From Acetobacteraceae bacterium (GTDB lineage Bacteria > Pseudomonadota > Alphaproteobacteria > Acetobacterales > Acetobacteraceae): a stretch of 55,069 nt of DNA. Under the pieces are notes generated by a model. The model had not been told where the DNA came from. It made no database searches and was given only the letters and a program-made list of their open reading frames with translations. Location: NCBI GenBank assembly GCA_031291725.1, contig JARLIM010000005.1:1-55069 (forward strand), in the 5' to 3' direction. Positions 17,271 to 25,031 of the stretch are shown piece after piece; position 1 is the stretch's first letter; the number at the start of each line of letters is the position of its first letter. The translations under genes and the position numbers were made by a program.

Positions 17271-18272
17271 TCACGGACCCGGAGCCAGCGCCGTCATACT
17301 GGCATCGGCAGGCATGCCGGGCAGGAGTTCATGGGTTGGATTGTCGATGTCGATCCGCACCCGATAGACCAGATTGACCCGCTCTGCATGCACCTCGACG
17401 GTCTTGGGGGTGAACTCGGCCTCGGGCGAGATGAAGCTGATATGGCCGCGATAGATCTTGCCGGGATAGGTGTCGGTGCTGACATCGACCGGCTGGGCCA
17501 AACGCACTTTGCCGATGTCTCGCTCACTGACATAGGCGCGCAGCCAAACGTGATCGAGATCGTCGAGGGTGAAGATCATCACACCCGGCCCCGCCAGCTC
17601 GCCGCGTTCGGCCTCACGCACCGAGATCACCCCATCGAAAGGGGCAGTCAGAATGGTGTCGTCGAGGATGACCTGATCGGCCTGAACTTTCGCCGTCGCC
17701 ACGGCAAGATTGGCCTGCGCCAAACCGAGCGTCGCCTGCGCGACCGCGACTTCCGCCAGATCGTGCGCCAAAGTCGCCGCGGATTGCTCGGCGGCTGTTT
17801 TGGCCAGATCACGGGCCTGGAGCGTGCCGGCATTCGTCCGCGCCAAATTTTCGGCACGTTTGGCGTCAAGCTGCTTTTCGGCCAGATCGAATCGGTCGCT
17901 CTCCACGCTTTTCTGAGCAGCGAGCAGCGTGCCTTCGCCCACCTGCACTTGCGCCTGTTGCACCTGCACGTTGGCCAAATCGATGGCGACTTGTTGACGG
18001 TAGAGCCGGTCATCGACCCGCGCGAGCACCGCCCCACGTGTTACATGCGCGCCTTCATCGAATGGCAGTTCCACGATCTGGCTCTGAACCTGTGAGAAAC
18101 TCAGCAGGCTCTGATGAGCTTCGATGTTGCCCGACAGGCTGATTCGGCCCGTCTCCGGCGGCGGCTCGAACAGCGCCGTCAGCCACGACGTCTGCTTGCT
18201 CCACACCATGTCGCCACCGACGGCAAGCGCGATGATGGTGGCGAGTACAGCGATCCGTCGGATATTGGTCAT
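17271..18272 (-). CDS. HlyD-family membrane fusion protein (YbhG/YhiI-like)
   Basis: A 333-residue periplasmic adaptor anchored by one N-terminal helix (about residues 6-22). A split biotinyl-lipoyl domain follows (GNIEAHQSLLSFSQVQSQI at about 48-66 and ILTAPFDGVISVREAERGE later). The two halves are separated by a long Ala/Gln-rich coiled coil at about residues 90-200. The final beta-barrel includes RAYVSERDIGKV and the PEAEFTPKTVEVHAER motif conserved in this subfamily. It is first in the operon with the two ATPases and two permeases, and would link the inner-membrane pump to an outer-membrane channel encoded elsewhere. It diverges from the leuC-like gene, with a 186-base shared upstream region. 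Confidence 0.92.
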   Translation of the reverse strand: MTNIRRIAVLATIIALAVGGDMVWSKQTSWLTALFEPPPETGRISLSGNIEAHQSLLSFSQVQSQIVELPFDEGAHVTRGAVLARVDDRLYRQQVAIDLANVQVQQAQVQVGEGTLLAAQKSVESDRFDLAEKQLDAKRAENLARTNAGTLQARDLAKTAAEQSAATLAHDLAEVAVAQATLGLAQANLAVATAKVQADQVILDDTILTAPFDGVISVREAERGELAGPGVMIFTLDDLDHVWLRAYVSERDIGKVRLAQPVDVSTDTYPGKIYRGHISFISPEAEFTPKTVEVHAERVNLVYRVRIDIDNPTHELLPGMPADASMTALAPGP

Positions 18273-18458
18273 GGCTGGATACTATCAGCACATCTCCGTG
18301 CCACCGTTGATTCAAAACAACCGGCCTGGCCGATACGCGGTCTTATCTGCACTGCGTCGGCAAGAAGGTTGCCGCGCAGGGCGGCGCATTGTTGACAACC
18401 CACATGTGAAAGCCCAACAGCGCCTAACACCAAAAACAACCGACCACAGGCGATCGGG
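18273..18458. promoter_or_regulatory. divergent promoter region
   Basis: The 186 bases between the oppositely oriented efflux adaptor and LeuC-like genes must hold promoters for both operons. I see no operator repeat that I would stake a regulator on, and neither side encodes a transcription factor. A stretch around 18400-18440 (CCCACATGTGAAAGCC, then CACCAAAAACAACC) contains the small dyad CACATGTG. Confidence 0.4.
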
Positions 18459-19853
18459 ATGGCCACGCTTTTCGACAAAATCTGGAATGCTCATGCTGTC
18501 GGCCAGCGCGCGGATGGACGCTGGCTGGTCTATGTTGATCGGCATGTCATCCATGATCTGCATGCGCCTCATGCGTTCAGCAAATTGCGCAAAACGGGCC
18601 GCGCCGTGCGGAGGCCGGATCTGACGGTGGCCGTCACCGATCATATGGTGTCCACCAGCGCCGGACGCACCGACACCACCATTCCTGGCAGCGCCCCCTT
18701 TTTGGCGCAAACCCGCGCCGGAGCGGCGGAGTTCGGCATTCATCTGCTCGGCACAGACAGCGCGATGCAGGGCATTGTTCACGTGATCTCGCCGGAACTG
18801 GCCATCGCCTTGCCGGGCAGCACCGTCGCCTGCCCGGACAGCCATGCCTGCACCGTCGGCGGCATCGGCGCGCTGGGGTTGGCGACGGGCACGACTGAAG
18901 TGGTGCATGTTCTGGCCACCCAGACCATCGCCTGGAACAAGCCACGCCAGATGCGGATCACACTCAATGGCACGCTTGCCCCGGACGTGACGGCGAAGGA
19001 TCTGATTCTGTTCGTGATCGGCCATTGGGGCTCGGACATGGCGCGCGGCCACGCGGTGGAGTTCGCCGGTCCGGTTGTGCGCGCATTGCCTGTCGAAGGG
19101 CGGATGACATTGTGCAACATGGTCACGGAACTCGGCGGACGCACCGGCTTGATCGCCCCCGATCACAGCGTGACCGATTGGCTGCGCGGGCGCGCCTGTG
19201 CGCCGCAAGGCGCTCATTGGGACGCGGCGGCGGCCGATTGGTCGTCGCTGTGCAGCGATGACGATGCGGTGTTTGATCGGGATCTGAGCGTGGATTGCAC
19301 AGCCCTGGAGCCGCACATCACCTGGGGCACCGACCCGGCCCATGTGGTGGGTCTGTCGGGCCTGATCCCCGACCCGCGCCACGCTCCGGCAGGCCTGCAA
19401 GACGACCTTCACCGCGCGTTGGACTATATGAAACTACAGCCCGGCCAGCCAATTGCCGGCACGCCGATTGATCGGGTGTTCATTGGCTCGTGCACGAATG
19501 CCCGTCTGTCCGACCTGCAGGCGGCAGCAGGCGTGGTGGCGGGCCAGCATGTGGCGGCCACGGTGCGGGCCTCCGTTGTTCCTGGCAGTACGACCGTTCG
19601 GCGCGAGGCCGAGGCTTTGGGCCTGCATCGCGTGTTTATCGATGCCGGGTTCGAATGGGGCGAGGCGGGCTGTTCGATGTGCGCAGGGGTGAACGGCGAA
19701 GAAGGCGCCCCCGGACAGCGCATCGTCTCCACCACCAACCGCAACTTCGCCGGACGCCAAGGGCCGGGGGTGATGACCCATCTCGCCAGCCCCGCCACCG
19801 CCGCCGCCGCCGCCATTGCCGGGCGGATCGTCAATCGTCGGGGGACACAGTGA
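18459..19853 (+). CDS. leuC: LeuC-like aconitase-superfamily dehydratase, large subunit
   Basis: A 464-residue [4Fe-4S] hydro-lyase subunit of the isopropylmalate isomerase type. The cluster ligands are in place: Cys345 in FIGSCTNARLSDL, and Cys405 and Cys408 in AGCSMCAGVN. The C-terminal STTNRNFAGRQG is also conserved. It departs from biosynthetic LeuC at active-site loops: CPDSHACTVGGIG (124-136) instead of the usual CGDSHTATHGAFG, and an extra STSAGRTDTTIPG loop near 65-77. The context is unusual for leucine synthesis: a small subunit, a PEP-mutase-family lyase and a carrier, with no leuA or leuB. A related hydratase acting on another branched or unsaturated diacid is therefore plausible. 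The family call is secure but the substrate is not. Confidence 0.88.
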   Translation: MATLFDKIWNAHAVGQRADGRWLVYVDRHVIHDLHAPHAFSKLRKTGRAVRRPDLTVAVTDHMVSTSAGRTDTTIPGSAPFLAQTRAGAAEFGIHLLGTDSAMQGIVHVISPELAIALPGSTVACPDSHACTVGGIGALGLATGTTEVVHVLATQTIAWNKPRQMRITLNGTLAPDVTAKDLILFVIGHWGSDMARGHAVEFAGPVVRALPVEGRMTLCNMVTELGGRTGLIAPDHSVTDWLRGRACAPQGAHWDAAAADWSSLCSDDDAVFDRDLSVDCTALEPHITWGTDPAHVVGLSGLIPDPRHAPAGLQDDLHRALDYMKLQPGQPIAGTPIDRVFIGSCTNARLSDLQAAAGVVAGQHVAATVRASVVPGSTTVRREAEALGLHRVFIDAGFEWGEAGCSMCAGVNGEEGAPGQRIVSTTNRNFAGRQGPGVMTHLASPATAAAAAIAGRIVNRRGTQ

Positions 19854-20458
19854 TGCAGCGCTTCCTGCGGCTTCACGCTCCAGCCGCCTTGCTGGATCGC
19901 GACAACATCGACACCGATCAGATCTTGCCCGCGGCCTTCATGCGCGGGATCAGCCCCGATTACGCCGCTGGCCTGTTCGGGCTGTGGCGGCGCGACCCGG
20001 CTTTCGTGCTGAACCGACCGGGCTGGACGAACGCCGCCATCCTGGTGTCGGGGACGAATTTCGGCTGCGGCAGCACGCGCGAGCATGCGTGTTGGGCATT
20101 GGAAGAATTCGGCATCCGCGTGCTGATCGCCGGCAGCTTCGGCGAAGTCTTCCGCGACAATTGCGTGCGCAACGGCATTTTGCCCATCATCGCCGCCCCC
20201 GAGGCGCTGGAGACATTGCGCCAGCTGCTGCGCTCCAGCGCCTCGCCGGTGCAACTAGATGTCGATCTGCCCGCACAGCGCGTCACAGCCCCCGATTTCA
20301 CGATGGATTTTACCTGCCCCCCTGCCGACAAAATCGCCCTGCTGGAAGGGCTGGACGAGATTGGCATGACCCTGCTGAATGCAACGGCGCTGAGCCAGTG
20401 GGAAGCCCAGGAGCGGGACAGACGGCCCTGGCGGCAAAGCTTGGAGATGCCAGAATGA
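19853..20458 (+). CDS. leuD: LeuD-like dehydratase, small subunit
   Basis: A 201-residue swivel subunit that completes the active site of the LeuCD-type enzyme. The typical start LDRDNIDTDQILPAAFM carries the substrate-contact Asp/Asn region. The GTNFGCGSTREHACWALEEFGIR motif region holds the glycine-rich loop and serine used in catalysis. The GSFGEVFRDNCVRNGILPI block is also canonical. The ATG shares its first base with the stop of the large subunit, and the stop overlaps the next gene start as ATGA, so all three are translationally coupled. Its specificity must follow that of the atypical large subunit. Confidence 0.9.
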   Translation: MQRFLRLHAPAALLDRDNIDTDQILPAAFMRGISPDYAAGLFGLWRRDPAFVLNRPGWTNAAILVSGTNFGCGSTREHACWALEEFGIRVLIAGSFGEVFRDNCVRNGILPIIAAPEALETLRQLLRSSASPVQLDVDLPAQRVTAPDFTMDFTCPPADKIALLEGLDEIGMTLLNATALSQWEAQERDRRPWRQSLEMPE

Positions 20459-21336
20459 ACCCCAGTCATCACAGCCCCGGCGCAGAATTGCGCGCACGTC
20501 TGGCAGAGCCCGGCATTCTCGTGCTGCCCGGCGTGCATGACGCGCTCTCCGCCCGAATTGCCGCCCGTGTCGGCTTCAGCGCCATCATGGCCGGTGGCAA
20601 TGCCGCCAACGGCACGCTGTTGGCAGCCCCCGATATGGGGCAACTCGGCATGCGCGATCTGGCCGATCATTACGGCCGCATCGCCGCGGCTGCCGGGGTG
20701 CCGGTGCTGGTTGATGCCGATACTGGATTTGGCGGCGTCCATAATGCCTCGGCCACCGTGCGGGCATTCGAGCGTGCGGGGGTTGCCGGGCTGTTCATGG
20801 AAGATCAGGTGACGCCGAAACGCTGCGGCTATCTGGCGGGCAAGGCGGTGGTTCCGGTGGCCGAGCAACTGGCCAAACTGCGCGCGGCGCTGGACGCACG
20901 GCGTGACGGGGATTTCCTGATCTGCGCGCGCACCGATGCGCTGGCGGTGGAGGGCTTTGATGCCGCCCTTGAGCGGGCAGCACTCTACAAGCAAACCGGG
21001 GTAGACATGGTCTTCGTCCAGGGCGCCGACACCGCGGAGAGCCTCAGCCGGGTCTGTCGGGCAATTCCTGGCCATCACTTGGCCAATGTCTCACAGGCGG
21101 GCGGTGCCACCAAATTGTCCGTGCCCGAGGCGCAGGCGGCGGGGGCGGCGGCCATCATGTTTCCCATCGCCGCTTTGCTGGCGGCGGCATCTGCCATGGA
21201 GCATGTGATGCAAAGCCTCTATCGCGACCATTCGCTCGATGCCGTCGCCGCATCGCTCATGCCAATGGCACGATACAATGATCTGACCGATCTGGCGGGT
21301 GCGCAGGCCCGTGAGGATCGCTGGACCAGGGGCTGA
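20455..21336 (+). CDS. isocitrate lyase/PEP mutase-family lyase
   Basis: A 293-residue TIM-barrel enzyme of the PEP mutase/isocitrate lyase superfamily. The metal and substrate motif DADTGFG is at residues 87-93. The catalytic-loop motif PKRCGYLAGK holds Cys124, the cysteine that acts as the general acid in lyases such as methylisocitrate lyase and 2,3-dimethylmalate lyase. Members cleave 2-hydroxy-diacids to pyruvate, glyoxylate or oxaloacetate plus a carboxylic acid. Coupled by a four-base overlap to a LeuCD-like dehydratase, it would be well placed to cleave the hydrated product. This mirrors the dimethylmaleate hydratase and dimethylmalate lyase pair of nicotinate fermentation. The exact substrate is inferred only by context. 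Confidence 0.88.
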   Translation: MNPSHHSPGAELRARLAEPGILVLPGVHDALSARIAARVGFSAIMAGGNAANGTLLAAPDMGQLGMRDLADHYGRIAAAAGVPVLVDADTGFGGVHNASATVRAFERAGVAGLFMEDQVTPKRCGYLAGKAVVPVAEQLAKLRAALDARRDGDFLICARTDALAVEGFDAALERAALYKQTGVDMVFVQGADTAESLSRVCRAIPGHHLANVSQAGGATKLSVPEAQAAGAAAIMFPIAALLAAASAMEHVMQSLYRDHSLDAVAASLMPMARYNDLTDLAGAQAREDRWTRG

Positions 21337-21407
21337 AACCAACATCGTCGCCATTGAAACGGCTGACGCAACAATCGCTCGAAACAGAGCGCAAGGGAAC
21401 GGATACG

Positions 21408-22736
21408 ATGAAGCGCAGCACTCGCGGGGATCTGCAAAATGTCGGCTTGGCCTCTCTCGGCGGGCTGCTGGAGTTCTTTGACTTTCAGGTCTACGTCTTC
21501 GTCGCCGCCGCCCTGAGCAAGGAGATGTTTCCGCCCGGAGACTCGCCCTGGAAGGCGCAGGTTCAGGCCTTTGCGATCTTCGCCATCGGCTATCTGGTCC
21601 GCCCCGTCGCCGGGATGATCATTGCCCATTATGCCGACCGCATCGGGCGCAAGAAGCTGTTCGTCTTCACCGTGCTGCTGATGTCGGTGCCGACTTTGCT
21701 GATGGGCGCGCTGCCGACCTATGCGATGGCGGGATGGATCGCCCCGGCGGCACTGCTGTTGCTGCGTATTCTGCAGGGCTGTGCCTTGGGCGGCGAGTTG
21801 CCGGGGGCGGCAACCTTCATCTGCGAACACGCCCCGGCCCGTCGCCTGGGTGTCTCCAGCGGCATTTTTATCGGAATGGTGAATTTCGGCCTGCTTCTGG
21901 GTGCCGCCGCGGCTTTTATCGCCAAGCAGATCTCCGGATTGGACCCGGTCTTGGCATCGTTGGTGTGGCGTCTGCCGTTCGTCCTGGGCGGACTGGGCGG
22001 GCTTCTGGCCGCATATTTGCGCCGACACCTCGCAGAATCGCCTCTGTTTGAGGCGATTCGGGCGGAAAAGCGTCTGTCCACACGTATGCCATTGGCGGCC
22101 GTGCTGCGGGATTATCGCTGGCAGTGCATGTATGCCATCGCCCTCACCTTCGCCTTCTCGACGACGCCGGCGATTTATTTTCAATGGCTTCCCACCTACC
22201 TGATCGGCTTGCGGCACATTCCGGCCAATACGGTGTTTCTGGCCAATGTCTGCGGCGTGGCGGCGTTTGTGATTGGCATGCCCAGTTGGGGGGCGCTGCG
22301 CGACGTTCTCGGCTGGAAGCGGCTTCTGGTGATGGGCGGCGTGCTGAACGCGGCCGTCGCCATATTGTTTTTCACCTATTTGCCGTCATTTGCCGACAGC
22401 TTGCCGATCCTGGCGGTGGCCTTGGTGATCGCCGGCGCGTTGTGCAGCATCATTCACGCCCTCATTGCGGGTCTGATCTGTAGCCTGTTCCCGACCGCCG
22501 TCCGTCAGAGCGGCTTCGCGTTCCCCTACAGCATCGGCACGGCGATCTTCTCCGGCCTGACGCCGTTGGTGATGGCAACCTTGGTGCGCAATAACGGCTT
22601 GGGTGCCCCGGTGATCCAGGAAGTGCTGGGCGGCGCGGTCGCGTTGATCCTCGCGGGAACCCTCCGCTATCTGCCGCTGCATCTGGGAACGTCAGAGGCC
22701 AATGCCAATGACGGCTCAAGCGTGACGAACATCTAA
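21408..22736 (+). CDS. MHS-family MFS carrier, probable organic-acid importer
   Basis: A 442-residue twelve-helix carrier of the metabolite:H+ symporter type. The start [19 protein letters not shown] is the hallmark first helix of this family. The cytoplasmic loop [12 protein letters not shown] is the MFS signature, and [15 protein letters not shown] is the MHS helix-4/5 motif. The family imports citrate, alpha-ketoglutarate, proline/betaine or shikimate-like compounds. The start at 21408 has AAGGGA upstream; an in-frame ATG lies 18 codons earlier. It follows the lyase by 71 bases in the same direction and is the natural uptake system for the diacid handled by the three enzymes before it. Confidence 0.9.
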   Translation: MKRSTRGDLQNVGLASLGGLLEFFDFQVYVFVAAALSKEMFPPGDSPWKAQVQAFAIFAIGYLVRPVAGMIIAHYADRIGRKKLFVFTVLLMSVPTLLMGALPTYAMAGWIAPAALLLLRILQGCALGGELPGAATFICEHAPARRLGVSSGIFIGMVNFGLLLGAAAAFIAKQISGLDPVLASLVWRLPFVLGGLGGLLAAYLRRHLAESPLFEAIRAEKRLSTRMPLAAVLRDYRWQCMYAIALTFAFSTTPAIYFQWLPTYLIGLRHIPANTVFLANVCGVAAFVIGMPSWGALRDVLGWKRLLVMGGVLNAAVAILFFTYLPSFADSLPILAVALVIAGALCSIIHALIAGLICSLFPTAVRQSGFAFPYSIGTAIFSGLTPLVMATLVRNNGLGAPVIQEVLGGAVALILAGTLRYLPLHLGTSEANANDGSSVTNI

Positions 22737-22825
22737 GGCGGCTTCGTCACGGCAGCAAGCTGCTGTGGCAGCCTTCCCGCAGAAGCGCCTTCCGGCGCGT
22801 CGCGATTTCGGGCACATCAGAGGCT

Positions 22826-23839
22826 ATGGACGCACCCGCCTTTTCCGAACTCACCACCAAACGCCTCACGCTGCGCCCGTGGCGCAACACCGACGTGCCG
22901 GGGCTGCACCGGCTGATGAACGATTGGGAAGTGATCCGCACGCTCACCCGCGTGCCCTTTCCCTACGCCCTCAAGGATGCCGAAAGCTGGATCGCCACCT
23001 CACGCGAGCGACTGGAGCAGGGCAGCGCCTACAACCTCGCCATCACCGGGCTGGATGGCGAGAAAGAGGTGCTTGTCGGCGGAATCGGGCTGAATGTGAA
23101 CGCGGAGAGCCGCATCGGCGAGTTGGGCTATTGGATCGGACGCACCTTCTGGGGCCACGGTGTCGCCTCCGAGGCCGCCGACCGATTGGCGCGATGGGCC
23201 CTGGCCAATCTGGCGATCGATCATCTGCACTCCACCGTGCTCACCGACAATGCGGGCTCGATGGCGGTGCTGCGTAAGATCGGCTTCCGGCAAAATGGCG
23301 AAGGCAAGCAGATGTCCGTCGCCACCGGCACCGAGCGCCGCGTTCTGCGCTTCGAGGCCAGCCGCACCGACCTGTTCGGCGATCACGGCAGCGCCGAACC
23401 TGCAACGGTTGATGCCGACAGCGCAGCGCCCGGCATGGCGCGCAAAGTGGTGCTGGTGGCAGCCGTCGCGCTGATCGACGCCGATATGCGCATCCTGCTC
23501 GCCCAGCGCCCCGAGGGAAAATCGATGGCCGGGCTGTGGGAATTCCCAGGCGGCAAGGTCGAACCGGGCGAGACGCCGGAAGTGGCGCTGATCCGCGAAT
23601 TGCGTGAGGAACTGGGCATCGACGTCTCCGAAGCCTGCCTCGCCCCGTTCACCTTCGCCAGCCACGCCTACGAGAAATTCCATTTGCTGATGCCGCTCTA
23701 TCTCTGCCGTCGGTGGAAAGGCAATGTGATGCCCAAGGAAGGCCAGCGTTTGGCCTGGGTGCGGCCCGATAAGCTTGCCGCGTATAAGATGCCGGCCGCC
23801 GATGTGCCGCTGGTGCCGCTGTTGCGGGATTTTTTGTAA
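22826..23839 (+). CDS. GNAT acetyltransferase-NUDIX hydrolase fusion
   Basis: A 337-residue two-domain protein. Residues 8-180 are a GNAT acetyltransferase of the RimJ/RimL kind ([10 protein letters not shown] start, [20 protein letters not shown] acetyl-CoA loop, [14 protein letters not shown]). After a linker at about 182-205, residues 206-337 are a MutT-type (deoxy)nucleoside triphosphate pyrophosphohydrolase. Its NUDIX box is complete at about 242-265 ([11 protein letters not shown], then RELREELGI), and WEFPGG precedes it. The NUDIX part is expected to remove 8-oxo-dGTP or a similar damaged nucleotide; the acetyl acceptor is unknown. There is no internal stop or frameshift. The MoaB-like gene follows after 20 bases. 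Confidence 0.93.
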   Translation: MDAPAFSELTTKRLTLRPWRNTDVPGLHRLMNDWEVIRTLTRVPFPYALKDAESWIATSRERLEQGSAYNLAITGLDGEKEVLVGGIGLNVNAESRIGELGYWIGRTFWGHGVASEAADRLARWALANLAIDHLHSTVLTDNAGSMAVLRKIGFRQNGEGKQMSVATGTERRVLRFEASRTDLFGDHGSAEPATVDADSAAPGMARKVVLVAAVALIDADMRILLAQRPEGKSMAGLWEFPGGKVEPGETPEVALIRELREELGIDVSEACLAPFTFASHAYEKFHLLMPLYLCRRWKGNVMPKEGQRLAWVRPDKLAAYKMPAADVPLVPLLRDFL

Positions 23840-23859
23840 ACCGTCCGGGGAGGGACATC

Positions 23860-24636
23860 ATGACCGCCAACCCAACCGCCTGCCTGCTGGTGATCGGCAA
23901 CGAGGTGCTGTCCGGCCGCACGCAGGATTTGAACATCAATTTCATCGCCAAGGGTCTTGGCGCCATCGGCATCCCGCTGCGTGAGGTGCGGGTGATTCCA
24001 GACGTGCCGGAGACGATCATTTCCACCGTCAATGAGGTGCGGGCGACATTCGATCACGTCTTCACCACCGGCGGCATCGGGCCGACGCATGACGACATCA
24101 CCAGCGAATGCATCGCCGCCGCCTTCGGCGTGCCGTGGGAGCCGCATCCGGAAGCGTGGGCGCGGCTGGAGGCGCATTACGCCAAGACGCCGGACGGTGT
24201 GGCCTCGTTCAACAAAGCCCGCCAGCGTATGGCCACCATGCCACGAGGGGCCAGCCTGATCGACAATGCGGTGTCCATCGCGCCGGGCTTCACCATCGGC
24301 AATGTGCATGTCATGGCGGGCGTGCCGCGCATCATGCAGGCGATGTTCGCAACGCTCGCCCCCACACTGGGCGGCGGCGTGCCGGTGATCTCGCGCGCCG
24401 TGCACACCACCGGCGCCGCCGAGGGACAGATTGCCGAGCCATTGGAGGCGATACAGAAGCGTTATCCGGAACTCGATATCGGCTCATATCCCTATTACCG
24501 CGCGCACGGCCAGGGTGTGGCGATTGTTGCCAAAGGAACCAGCGAAGAGCAGGCCATCGCCGCCATTGCCGAGGTGACTCACATGTTCGAAAGCCTGGGC
24601 GCCACGCCGGTTCAGGGCGAGCCGGCGGCTGCGTGA
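23860..24636 (+). CDS. molybdopterin-binding (MoaB/CinA N-domain-like) protein
   Basis: A 258-residue cytoplasmic protein with the MoCF-biosynthesis fold. The segments CLLVIGNEVLSGRTQDLN and FTTGGIGPTHDDIT are the two diagnostic loops that bind the pterin or nucleotide phosphate. The C-terminal 90 residues match the extension of stand-alone CinA-like proteins rather than the deamidase domain of full CinA, which is absent. It has a strong GGGGAGGG ribosome-binding site and follows the GNAT-NUDIX gene closely, so the two probably form an operon around nucleotide or cofactor hygiene. The precise reaction is uncertain. Confidence 0.9.
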   Translation: MTANPTACLLVIGNEVLSGRTQDLNINFIAKGLGAIGIPLREVRVIPDVPETIISTVNEVRATFDHVFTTGGIGPTHDDITSECIAAAFGVPWEPHPEAWARLEAHYAKTPDGVASFNKARQRMATMPRGASLIDNAVSIAPGFTIGNVHVMAGVPRIMQAMFATLAPTLGGGVPVISRAVHTTGAAEGQIAEPLEAIQKRYPELDIGSYPYYRAHGQGVAIVAKGTSEEQAIAAIAEVTHMFESLGATPVQGEPAAA

Positions 24637-24712
24637 TTATACCCTATCACGCGGTTTTGTCGGGTAAATCGAGTGAGTATTGGACATACTGAATTCCTGA
24701 AGGAGATTCGGT

Positions 24713-24934
24713 ATGTCGGCAGCGTTGGCGCAGATGGCCGGGGAGACGACGACGGAGACACTCCGTTTCGGCGCACAGGGCGATGGCGCCGACTATGCCT
24801 CTGTGCCGATGATGCGCATCACCAGCGACTTTCTGAACGCGCCGGAGTTGCGCATTGCGATGTCATGCGATCCCGCCGGCGAGAACAGCCACGGTTTTGA
24901 CCGCGTGTTGCGGTTTTTCGGGCTGGCGGGCTGA
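24713..24934 (+). CDS. small hypothetical protein, 73 aa
   Basis: A 73-residue acidic protein that I do not recognise. The start has an excellent ribosome-binding site (GAAGGAGATTCGGT before the ATG), which is the main argument for translation. It has no signal peptide and no membrane helix. The C-terminal half contains AMSCDPAGENSHGFDRVLRFFG, a possible short amphipathic helix. It lies 76 bases after the MoaB-like gene and converges with ppdK. Confidence 0.6.
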   Translation: MSAALAQMAGETTTETLRFGAQGDGADYASVPMMRITSDFLNAPELRIAMSCDPAGENSHGFDRVLRFFGLAG

Positions 24935-24994
24935 AACACAATATTCCCTCGTCATTGCTTTGCTTTGCTTGCCATGACGAAAAATAGTCGGCCA

Positions 24995-25021
24995 GGGCGC
25001 AATTCCAACGGAACTGCGCCC
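24995..25021 (-). terminator. rho-independent terminator of ppdK
   Basis: A 12-bp stem (GGGCGCAGTTCC with GGAATTGCGCCC, one G-U wobble) and a 3-base loop begin 10 bases after the ppdK stop on the minus strand. A run of five T follows some ten bases later. It would end the glyQ-glyS-ppdK transcript. Confidence 0.7.
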
Positions 25022-25031
25022 TGTATTCGCA

